Positions 39,350 to 46,050 of a stretch of 46,050 nucleotides of DNA are shown in pieces; positions within the stretch are counted from its first letter, which is position 1; every line of letters begins with the position of its first letter. The position numbers and the translations under genes were made by a program. Source of the stretch: DASPJR01 sp035628505. Lineage in GTDB: Bacteria; Planctomycetota; SZUA-567; H5-PLA8. The DNA is taken from the NCBI GenBank assembly GCA_035628505.1, contig DASPJR010000083.1:1-46050 (forward strand), read 5' to 3'. Under the pieces are notes generated by a model. That model made no database searches and was not told the origin of the DNA. It saw nothing but the letters and a program-made list of their open reading frames with translations.

Positions 39350-41254
39350 GTGAAATCCCACGTCCACAAGCCCAAGAGCATCAAGGCGCAGCTGCAGCTG
39401 ATGAAGCGCATGTTCGCCTTCGTGGCGCCAGTGAAGTTCCATGTCGCGGTGACCCTGCTGGTATTCGCGCTTTATGCCATCGCCGACGTCGTCTGTGTGC
39501 GCATGCTCGCGCCGCCGGTCAACGTGATTCAGCATCTGCAGTCCCAGCCGGCCGGTCAGCGCCCCGATTTCTGGGAATGGATCCGTTCGGCGGACGGTTC
39601 TGGCGCCGAGCTTCGCGGGGCGCTGCTGTGGCTGCTGGTCGCCAAGGTGCTGACGTTCCTCTTCTATTATCTGCGCTCTGTCGCGGCCAACTGGCAGAGC
39701 ATGTCCATGGTCTTTTTCATGCGCGCAGCCGTTTACGACCGGCTGCAGCGCGTGGGCTTTTCGTTTCACGATCAGCATTCGACCGGACAGCTGATCAACC
39801 GCGCGCTCAATGATCTGCAGGCCGTGCGCAACTTCGTCAATGTCGCGATGCATTCGTGCGTGGACATCGGCTTCTTTTTGATCAGCGCGCTGGTCATGCT
39901 CTACGGTCTTTCTCCCAGCATTGCCCTCTGGGCGCTGGTTCCGGTGCCGTTCTGGTTCTGGGCCGTGCGGCTTCTGGCGTTGAAATCACAGCCGATCTAC
40001 GAACGCCAGGTCAAGGCGTCCGATCACATGGTCGGGCTGCTCACGGAGAACATTGCCGGCGTTCACGTCGTCCGGGCGTTCGCCACGGAGGAACTCGAGA
40101 AAGCCAAGTTCAAAGAATCCTGCCAGGCGCTGCTCAAGCATCAGCTCGATGGCGTGATGCTGCGCGTACTGATGAATCCGCTGATTCGCGGCATCGCGGC
40201 CGCAGCGCATGTGGGCCTCTATGCGCTCGGCGCCGTCATGGTCCAGCAGAACGAACTGAACATTGGAGACATGGTGACGCTGGGCGTGGCGATGTCGATG
40301 ATTCTCGGCCGCGTGCAGCAGATCAATGCGATAAGCGATGCCTACCAGCAGGCGCTGGTCTCCAGCGGCCGCCTGTTTGAGATTCTCGACAGCCCCGACA
40401 CCACGCCGCAGCGCGCCGATGCCGAGCCGCTCCGGCCGGGCGGCGGCGGCGTAAAGTTTGCGCACGTTAGTTTCAGCTACCAGCCCGGGCAGCCGATTCT
40501 GCACGACATCAGCTTTTCGGTGCCGGCCGGAAGCATCGTAGCCCTGGTTGGACCGACTGGATCGGGAAAGACCACGCTCTCGAATCTGCTCGCGCGTTTT
40601 TACGATCCGGACATCGGACGCATTGAAATTGACGGTCAGGACCTGCGCGACGTCACGGTAAAAAGCGTGCGCGAGGCCGTGGGCTACGTTTTCCAGGAAA
40701 CGTATCTGTTCAGTGACACCATCGCACGCAACATTTCGTACGGCGACCAGGACGCCTCACTCGACATGATCCGTGAAGCGGCGCGCATTGCCCGCGCCGA
40801 TGAATTCATCGAACGCCTGCCGCACAAGTACAACAATCTGATCGGCGAATACGGCGCGAGCCTCTCGGGCGGACAGAAGCAGCGCCTGGCGATCGCGCGC
40901 GCGATCCTGCATAACCCGCGCATCCTGGTGATGGACGATGCGCTCGCGGCCGTCGATCCCGAAACCGAAGCGCTGATCCGGCGCGGGCTCGAGCGCATCA
41001 TGGCGGGGCGGACGGTCTTCCTGATCGCCAGCCGCATCTCGACGGCACGCCGCGCCAACCTGATTCTGGTGATCGAGAACGGACGGATTACTCAATCGGG
41101 CACACATGAAGAACTGATGAGCCAGCCTGGTTACTACCGCGACGTGGCTTCCTGCCAGTTCGCGACGGTAGGCGCCGGGCAAGGCCGTTCACATATGGAC
41201 CGCATGGCCCGGCGCAGCACGCGTGGCAGCGGGCGGGTGATCGACGATGAGTAA
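39350..41254 (+). CDS. ABC exporter half-transporter, degenerate-site subunit
   Basis: This 634-residue half-transporter has a six-span type I exporter domain (about 15-330) and an ATPase domain. Walker A is GPTGSGKT (401-408) and the signature is the perfect LSGGQ (505-509). The residue after the Walker B Asp529 is Asp530 instead of the catalytic Glu, and the switch-loop His is Ser561 (IASRIST). Both changes abolish hydrolysis at this subunit's own site while its good signature serves the partner. This is the pattern of heterodimeric exporters such as TM287/288. It overlaps the next gene, its partner, by 8 bp. The GTG at 39350 is the likeliest start; the ribosome site (GGGAG) is 14 bases away. 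Confidence 0.92.
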   Translation: MKSHVHKPKSIKAQLQLMKRMFAFVAPVKFHVAVTLLVFALYAIADVVCVRMLAPPVNVIQHLQSQPAGQRPDFWEWIRSADGSGAELRGALLWLLVAKVLTFLFYYLRSVAANWQSMSMVFFMRAAVYDRLQRVGFSFHDQHSTGQLINRALNDLQAVRNFVNVAMHSCVDIGFFLISALVMLYGLSPSIALWALVPVPFWFWAVRLLALKSQPIYERQVKASDHMVGLLTENIAGVHVVRAFATEELEKAKFKESCQALLKHQLDGVMLRVLMNPLIRGIAAAAHVGLYALGAVMVQQNELNIGDMVTLGVAMSMILGRVQQINAISDAYQQALVSSGRLFEILDSPDTTPQRADAEPLRPGGGGVKFAHVSFSYQPGQPILHDISFSVPAGSIVALVGPTGSGKTTLSNLLARFYDPDIGRIEIDGQDLRDVTVKSVREAVGYVFQETYLFSDTIARNISYGDQDASLDMIREAARIARADEFIERLPHKYNNLIGEYGASLSGGQKQRLAIARAILHNPRILVMDDALAAVDPETEALIRRGLERIMAGRTVFLIASRISTARRANLILVIENGRITQSGTHEELMSQPGYYRDVASCQFATVGAGQGRSHMDRMARRSTRGSGRVIDDE

Positions 41255-43229
41255 CCCCACCCCCCGCTCCTCCCCGTTGCACGGGGAGGGAAGAACGGAC
41301 CTCTCCCCCGGCCCCTCTCCTAAAGGAGAGGGGGGAACGGCTGCCTTGAGAGCAGGAGAAGGCGCGGCGCTGGTTTCCGCAAAGCCGAAGGAGGAACCGC
41401 CCCCGCCGCAGGAGCACGGGGAAGACGAAGAAATCCGCGTGCGGCCGATTTCGGCGGCAATGACATTGCGCCTGCTGAGCTGGCTTAAGCCCTACCGCGG
41501 ACTGTACGTCAAAGGTCTGCTCTGCGGGCTGATCGGCCTGGGCTGCGATCTCTCCACGCCATGGGTCGCGCAGAAGATTATCGACATCGGCATTCCCAGC
41601 CGCGATGTCACGGTTGTCGCCGGTTACGCCGCAATCTGGGCGCTGCTGGCGGCGGCGTCGATTCTTCTGGACAGCGTGCAGATCGATTCATCCAATCGCT
41701 GCGGCGAACAGGTGATCATGGACCTGCGCCGCGCGATCTTTGATCACCTGCAGCGGCTCTCGATGAGCTTTTACGACCGCACCAAGCTGGGCCGCATCAT
41801 CACGCGCGGCACCAGCGACATGGAAGCGCTGCGCGGGCCGGTGGTCTCGGGCATCAACACGATTGTCTTTAATTTTATTTTGATGTTTGGCGCCGGCGTG
41901 CTGATTTTTATGACGGACTGGCGCCTCTTTTTAGCGGTCGCCTGGCTGGCGCCGGTGCTGACGCTGACCAATCACATCTACCGCCAGCGCATCGGCGAAC
42001 AGCATCAGATCGCGCGCATCGGCTATTCGCGTGTCGCGGCGAATCTGGCTGAGAACATCACCGGCGTGCGCGTCGTCTCGGCATTCAACCGTCAGGACGC
42101 AAACCTCGAGCGCTTCAACGAACTGCAGGAAGTGAACACGAACAACAACATCCGCGTCGCGCACTACAACGGCATCTACCAGCCGTTCCTGGAATTTATA
42201 AAATTTGTCGGACAGGTCATCATCCTCGGCTACGGCGGAATCCTGGCCATGTCGAGCGGCCCCGACAGGCTCTCGGCGGGCACTGTCGTCGCTGTGTTTT
42301 TCCTGTGGGACAAGTTCATGGGCCCGACGATCAACATGGGCACATTTTATAATCAGCTCATGGGCGCGATGGCATCTGCCGAGCGCGTGTTTGCGCTGCT
42401 GGATCTCAAACCCGAAGTACAGGACCGTCCGGACGCCAAGCCCATCGGCAGACTGACCGGGCACATCCGTTTTGAGAACGTCACGTTTGGCTACGATCCC
42501 GCGAGGCCGGTGCTGCACAACATCAATCTCGAAATTCCCGCAGGCAAGACGTTCGCCCTCGTGGGCGCGACCGGCAGCGGAAAATCGAGCACCGTTTCGT
42601 TGCTGGCGCGTTTTTATGAACTGCAGCACGGCTCAATTAAAGTCGACGGCATTGACATCCGCGACGCAACCGTGCACAGCCTGCACCGCCAGATGGGACT
42701 GGTGCTGCAGCAGAATTATCTTTTCAGCGGCACGATCCTGGAAAATATCCGCTACCCGGTTCCGGAAACGAGCGAAGAAGAAATCTTTGCGGCGGCGAAG
42801 GCCTTGGACGTTCACGACATGTTCATGGCGCTGCCGGACGGCTACAACACGATGGTCGGCGAGCGCGGTTCGTCGATTTCGCTGGGCCTGCGCCAGCTTG
42901 TGTGCTTCACACGCATTCTCGTCGCCAACCCCAGCATTTTCCTGCTGGATGAAGCCACGGCCTCGATCGACACCGTCACCGAGATGAAAGTTCAGACCGC
43001 GCTCGAAAAGCTGGTGAAGGGACGCACGACAGTCATTGTCGCGCACCGGCTTTCCACGATCGTGAAAGCGGACTGCATCGTTGTCCTCGAACAGGGCCGC
43101 ATCATCGAGCAGGGCACACACGGCGAGCTCCTGCAGAAGAAGGGACATTACGCCCTGATGTACGAAAAGTTCATTTCGCACAGCGCCGAGAAGAAGGACG
43201 AGGGTCCTGTCCTGCGCAGCGAAGTATGA
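41247..43229 (+). CDS. ABC exporter half-transporter, catalytic-site subunit
   Basis: The 660-residue partner has a six-span membrane domain (about 80-370) and an ATPase domain with Walker A GATGSGKS (440-447), Walker B Asp568 with catalytic Glu569, and switch His600, all intact. Its signature is degenerate: SLGLRQ (545-550) replaces SGGQRQ. Together with the preceding subunit this gives one consensus and one degenerate ATP site. The N-terminal 70 residues are hydrophilic and Pro/Glu-rich. Codons 6-29 are encoded by two palindromic repeat hairpins (PLHGEG, then LSPGPSPKGEGG), so a repeat has been absorbed into the gene. Drug, lipid or peptide export is typical for the family. Confidence 0.92.
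   Translation: MSNPTPRSSPLHGEGRTDLSPGPSPKGEGGTAALRAGEGAALVSAKPKEEPPPPQEHGEDEEIRVRPISAAMTLRLLSWLKPYRGLYVKGLLCGLIGLGCDLSTPWVAQKIIDIGIPSRDVTVVAGYAAIWALLAAASILLDSVQIDSSNRCGEQVIMDLRRAIFDHLQRLSMSFYDRTKLGRIITRGTSDMEALRGPVVSGINTIVFNFILMFGAGVLIFMTDWRLFLAVAWLAPVLTLTNHIYRQRIGEQHQIARIGYSRVAANLAENITGVRVVSAFNRQDANLERFNELQEVNTNNNIRVAHYNGIYQPFLEFIKFVGQVIILGYGGILAMSSGPDRLSAGTVVAVFFLWDKFMGPTINMGTFYNQLMGAMASAERVFALLDLKPEVQDRPDAKPIGRLTGHIRFENVTFGYDPARPVLHNINLEIPAGKTFALVGATGSGKSSTVSLLARFYELQHGSIKVDGIDIRDATVHSLHRQMGLVLQQNYLFSGTILENIRYPVPETSEEEIFAAAKALDVHDMFMALPDGYNTMVGERGSSISLGLRQLVCFTRILVANPSIFLLDEATASIDTVTEMKVQTALEKLVKGRTTVIVAHRLSTIVKADCIVVLEQGRIIEQGTHGELLQKKGHYALMYEKFISHSAEKKDEGPVLRSEV
41262..41335. repeat. CCCTCTCC-type palindromic repeats inside a coding region
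   Basis: CCTCCCCGT-tgc-ACGGGGAGG (41269-41289) and CCCCTCTCCT-aa-AGGAGAGGGG (41312-41333) are perfect hairpins 22 bp apart. They belong to the same family as the elements at 11772, 12001 and 31357. They lie in frame within the first 30 codons of the second ABC-exporter gene. Confidence 0.85.
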
Positions 43230-43266
43230 GTCTGCTTGCCACGCGACGAGCTCTGCGGTTATTCTT

Positions 43267-43334
43267 GTGGTGCGAACTTTAGTTCGCACGTTTTTCGGGA
43301 ACGATGCGTTTCGCGAACGAAAGTTCGCGCCACC
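43267..43334. repeat. GCGAACTT palindromic repeat, copy 2
   Basis: The element runs from GTGGTGCGAACTTTAGTTCG to GAACGAAAGTTCGCGCCAC, with the same GTGG and CCAC ends and GCGAACTT/AGTTCGC cores as the copy at 10096-10144, but a longer centre. It ends 31 bp before the ATG of the carboxypeptidase gene. Confidence 0.8.
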
Positions 43335-43365
43335 AGAGAATGTCTGCTTTCAGTCAGGAGAAACT

Positions 43366-44631
43366 ATGAGCCGTCGCACCTTGATCCTGTTTATCAACGT
43401 TCTACTCTGTGCAACAGTTTGCGCCGGCGATGCGACACCGGCACCAACGCCTAACCTTTACAAGACGCCGGCCATCTTCATCGACACCTTCTACGAAAAT
43501 GCTTCGCCGCTACGCTGGGATCTGCGCGACAATGACGTGGTGGAGCTCGAAATGAGCCACGATCACGAGCGATTCAAGCCCAACCAGCAGCTCACGCACT
43601 GGAACTTCAAAGTTCACGCGACCAAAGAAAAAATCGGCAGCACGATCACGTTTAAAGTTGCCAACGTCGAAGGCCGCTGGAACGGCATGCCCAGCCCTAC
43701 CTTCGGACGCTACAACCTGGCCGTTTCTGTTTCCAGTAACGGCACGGATTGGAAAACGATCGAAACAGAGAATCTGAAAGACGAGCGCTATGGTCTGCAG
43801 TTCAAGGTGAAGCTTGAATCCGAGTGCACGCAGATCGCGCGCATCGTTCCGTACACCGACAGCGATCTGCAGCAGCTCATCAAGCGCATTCGCAACCATC
43901 CGGACGTGCGCGTGTACTACATCGGAGCGACCGCCGAGGGCCGGCCACTGGAGATGATCGAGATCGGAAATCCAGCCTCAGAAAACCAGATCTGCCTGCG
44001 CGCGCGGGCGCATCCGTGGGAATCCGGCGGGAGCTGGCTGGTTGACGGACTCTTAAACTTTCTCACGTCAGACAACACTGAAGCCGCGGAGATCCGCAAG
44101 AGCGTGTGCTTCTGCATTATGCCGATGGCCAACAAAGACGGCGTCTACCGCGGCATGACGCGCTTCACCACACGCGGCTGGGATCTCAACCGCAACTGGT
44201 TCCCCGAAAAGCCCATCGACCCGGTGCTCGCGCCGGAGTCCGCCTGCCTGCAGAACTGGTTCAGCGAGCGCCTGCGCCAGAAGCGCCTGCCGAAGCTCTA
44301 CATCGATATTCACAACGACAATACGGGTGGGCTGCATCTGTCCAGTCCGTCGAAAGACGCCGACGCGTATCTGGCGCGCATGGAGAAGCTTGAAAAGCTG
44401 CTGCGTGAGATGACCTTCTTCCGCGAAGGTAGCAAAGGCAAGAAGCAGGGCTTCACGAATTCGGGCAGCAGCGGTTCAGGCATCCAGGAGATTTACGGCA
44501 TCGACGGCCTGGTCTGGGAGCTGAGGGAGCAGTTCGCCGATGGCCTCGGCCGGCCCCCGCTGCACACGGATTGGCAGCAGCTGGGCGCAAACTTCTCAAA
44601 AGTCGCGCGCGCTTTTTTTGCGGCACCGTGA
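43366..44631 (+). CDS. Secreted M14-family zinc carboxypeptidase, cytosolic-carboxypeptidase-like
   Basis: This 421-residue enzyme has a signal peptide (1-20), a beta-sandwich N-terminal domain (about 35-160) and an M14 catalytic domain. The zinc ligands are His216 and Glu219 in RAHPWESG and His316 in DIHND. The substrate-binding NR pair is N275-R276 in GWDLNRNW, MANKDGVYRG is the expected NxDG motif, and the catalytic Glu385 lies in VWELRE. The N-terminal beta domain and DG-VYRG pattern resemble the CCP/AGBL and M14 subfamily found in bacteria. It should trim C-terminal residues from extracellular or periplasmic peptides. AGGAG sits six bases before the ATG. An upstream repeat contributes to an in-frame extension that is not used. 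Confidence 0.9.
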   Translation: MSRRTLILFINVLLCATVCAGDATPAPTPNLYKTPAIFIDTFYENASPLRWDLRDNDVVELEMSHDHERFKPNQQLTHWNFKVHATKEKIGSTITFKVANVEGRWNGMPSPTFGRYNLAVSVSSNGTDWKTIETENLKDERYGLQFKVKLESECTQIARIVPYTDSDLQQLIKRIRNHPDVRVYYIGATAEGRPLEMIEIGNPASENQICLRARAHPWESGGSWLVDGLLNFLTSDNTEAAEIRKSVCFCIMPMANKDGVYRGMTRFTTRGWDLNRNWFPEKPIDPVLAPESACLQNWFSERLRQKRLPKLYIDIHNDNTGGLHLSSPSKDADAYLARMEKLEKLLREMTFFREGSKGKKQGFTNSGSSGSGIQEIYGIDGLVWELREQFADGLGRPPLHTDWQQLGANFSKVARAFFAAP

Positions 44632-44771
44632 CGCAGAAATCTCACAAACGCATAATACACAACGGCTTAAATTTATAAATTCCTGCCGCAAACAGGCTGG
44701 GCCGTGCGTCAACAAAACACGTTATTTTTTCCAGTAACGCGGCCCTGTCTTCCGCGTTCTTTACATTGAGT

Positions 44772-45389
44772 ATGCTGAAAGAGACCCGGGCGGCGGTCAT
44801 GGATTTCGCGACTGAGAGCGAATCAGAAGACCGCGCCTCGCGCACGGCGGCAGCCGCGGAGAAACCCGCGGTCGTCAACGAAGCGGTGCTGGCCGAGCTG
44901 GTTTCAGCCCACCGCGCGCGCGTTTACGCCCTGGCAAAAGCAATACTCAAGCGGCACGAGCTCGCCGAGGACGCGACGCAGGAGACCTTCCTGCGCGTCG
45001 TAAGGCACTACGGCCAGAACCACGAAGCCAAGCGCAACGCATCGGCCTGGATCCTGTGCATCGCGCGCAACGTGGCGATCGGGATGTGGAGGAGGCACAA
45101 GCGGCGCGATGAGGTCGAGTTTGATACCGCTGCTCAATTTGATCTTCCGCCGGCTGAGCTCGGCGTGGCCTCGCCGGTGGACAATGCCATTGATCGAGAA
45201 GATGTGCGGCGCCTGGTGGCAGCCATTGACCGCCTTCCGGGGCCTCTGCGGGAAGTGCTGACGCTCAAGTTTTACCACAACCTGGAGCCGCGCGAGATTG
45301 CCAAGGTGGTGGGAGTAACCGACGAGAACGCGCGCATCCGCATCTGGCGCGCAGTGCGTGAAGTACGAAGCATATTGGGTGAAGTATGA
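44772..45389 (+). CDS. ECF-type RNA polymerase sigma factor
   Basis: This 205-residue sigma factor has region 2 (about 41-112; LAEDATQETFLRVVRH at 64-79, then ARNVAIGMWRRHKRR) and region 4 (about 142-205; DRLPGPLREVLTLKFYHNLE, helix-turn-helix EIAKVVGVTDENARIRIWRA). Region 3 is missing, as usual for ECF factors. A 40-residue acidic Ala/Glu extension precedes region 2. The stop overlaps the next gene's ATG (ATGA), so sigma and partner are coupled. The ATG at 44772 is favoured over 44799, but neither has a distinct ribosome site. Confidence 0.93.
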   Translation: MLKETRAAVMDFATESESEDRASRTAAAAEKPAVVNEAVLAELVSAHRARVYALAKAILKRHELAEDATQETFLRVVRHYGQNHEAKRNASAWILCIARNVAIGMWRRHKRRDEVEFDTAAQFDLPPAELGVASPVDNAIDREDVRRLVAAIDRLPGPLREVLTLKFYHNLEPREIAKVVGVTDENARIRIWRAVREVRSILGEV

Positions 45390-46050
45390 CGGCAGAACTG
45401 GACAGGAACACCACGCCGCCCGAGCCGCAGCTGACTCCTAAGGAGGAGGCGGCGCTGCGCACGGCATTGGCTGCGTGGATCGAGAGCGGCACGCCCGAAG
45501 CTGTTCAGCCGCGTCAGCACAGCGGCGCATCCTCGTCACTGTTGCCGGCTGTTACGGTTCCGGTCGTAAGCGTTCCCGCCCAGCCACGTCCCGCCATCAC
45601 GTCGCTTGAGCCTGTGCATCGCATTCCTGCGGCGCCCGGGCGCGTGGTGGAAACACTTCCAGCGCCGCACCAGAAACGCTGGGTGCTTCCGCTGCTGGCC
45701 GCCGCAAGCTTCGCAGCGGGGGTGCTCGTCTGCCTTCAGTTCCTGGTCCGCCCCGTGCAGCCGACGAGCGTCTCGCAGCTGAACGGAAGTGAAAACGCTC
45801 CACCAACTGCCGAGATAGCGGCGCGGCAGGAACTGGCGCTCCAGCATCCGAGCACCTCAGCGCCGCCTGCGCGGGGAATAGATGCGCTGGCCAAGACGGA
45901 GCAGCTTACCAATTCCGCTGCGCAAAACGCCGTTCAGCGGCCGAGTGCACAGCAGCTGCAGACACCATCGCATTCCCAGCCTGAGACGAAGATCGCAACG
46001 CTGCCTGTGCCAGACAGTGTCCCTCCTATCGCGTCCGCCGGCGATTTGCG
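45386..46050 (+). CDS. Single-span membrane protein, probable anti-sigma factor, cut by right edge
   Basis: A frame starting at 45386 stays open to the window end (221 codons). Its ATG shares four bases with the sigma-factor stop, the usual arrangement of sigma and anti-sigma genes. The N-terminal 100 residues are Pro/Ala-rich with a short helix (LTPKEEAALRTALAAWIESG, 16-35) that could bind the sigma factor. A single span lies at about 99-121 (WVLPLLAAASFAAGVLVC). The visible outside part is low-complexity Pro/Gln/Ser. The HxxxCxxC zinc motif of classical anti-sigma factors is absent. The C-terminus lies outside the window. Confidence 0.72.
   Translation, partial: MTAELDRNTTPPEPQLTPKEEAALRTALAAWIESGTPEAVQPRQHSGASSSLLPAVTVPVVSVPAQPRPAITSLEPVHRIPAAPGRVVETLPAPHQKRWVLPLLAAASFAAGVLVCLQFLVRPVQPTSVSQLNGSENAPPTAEIAARQELALQHPSTSAPPARGIDALAKTEQLTNSAAQNAVQRPSAQQLQTPSHSQPETKIATLPVPDSVPPIASAGDL

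Noticed and set aside
43267..43365. Upstream extension of the M14 carboxypeptidase
   Set aside because: It translates the GCGAACTT repeat, and the ATG at 43366 has a perfect AGGAG and starts a signal peptide.

Overview
The window is about 46 kb of high-GC bacterial DNA (around 60% by eye). It comes from a Gram-negative-type cell: there is a signal-peptide porin, a lipoprotein, a HlyD-type adaptor and several secreted enzymes. Three things point to the Planctomycetota or a nearby PVC-type lineage: two large transmembrane Ser/Thr kinases (one fused to a formylglycine-generating-enzyme-like domain, one to HEAT repeats), a DUF5009 acyltransferase, and many secreted planctomycete-type proteins. 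This is inference from gene content, since no rRNA or tRNA gene is visible. I saw no phage, transposase, CRISPR array or conjugation gene.

Layout. 1-7181: porin (cut by the left edge), GT39-type glycosyltransferase, NAD-type isocitrate/isopropylmalate dehydrogenase homologue, kinase-FGE fusion, fused-MFS-like membrane protein. 7182-12135: PKD/EF-hand secreted protein, thioredoxin-fold secreted protein and DUF5009 acyltransferase, separated by repeat-rich spacers. 12136-17382: an FHA-GAF-AAA+-Fis regulator divergent from an SPFH-SPFH-membrane protein operon. 17530-25275: K+-independent-type membrane pyrophosphatase, then pectate-lyase-like and M60-like peptidase genes, then a barnase-type lipoprotein RNase with a barstar-type inhibitor. 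25336-28152: mreB and a two-gene operon (coiled-coil membrane protein plus single-span protein) resembling a divergent mre region. 28512-33007: FtsX-type permease, HlyD-type adaptor with four long helical repeats, a DUF559 relic between inverted palindromic elements, an ABC-2 permease and a lower-GC membrane protein. 33394-38153: GH51 arabinofuranosidase, kinase-HEAT protein, DUF488 protein. 38290-46050: secreted protein, heterodimeric ABC exporter with one degenerate ATP site, M14 carboxypeptidase, ECF-type sigma factor and a membrane-anchored partner that runs off the right edge.

The spacers are unusually structured. There are heptanucleotide tandem arrays of three different sequences, several palindrome families (CCCTCTCCC/GGGAGAGGG, GCGAACTT/AGTTCGC, GGCTGAAGCC, GGGCGTCTCGCCC), a 434-bp stack of nested inverted repeats at 11699-12132, and several repeats that start or end within a few bases of stop codons. 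One palindrome pair lies inside the first codons of an ABC-exporter gene.

The best candidates for undescribed biology are the SPFH-SPFH-membrane protein operon beside its FHA/GAF activator, the lipoprotein RNase with an enlarged barstar, the non-canonical mre-like operon, and the inverted-repeat-flanked DUF559 cassette.
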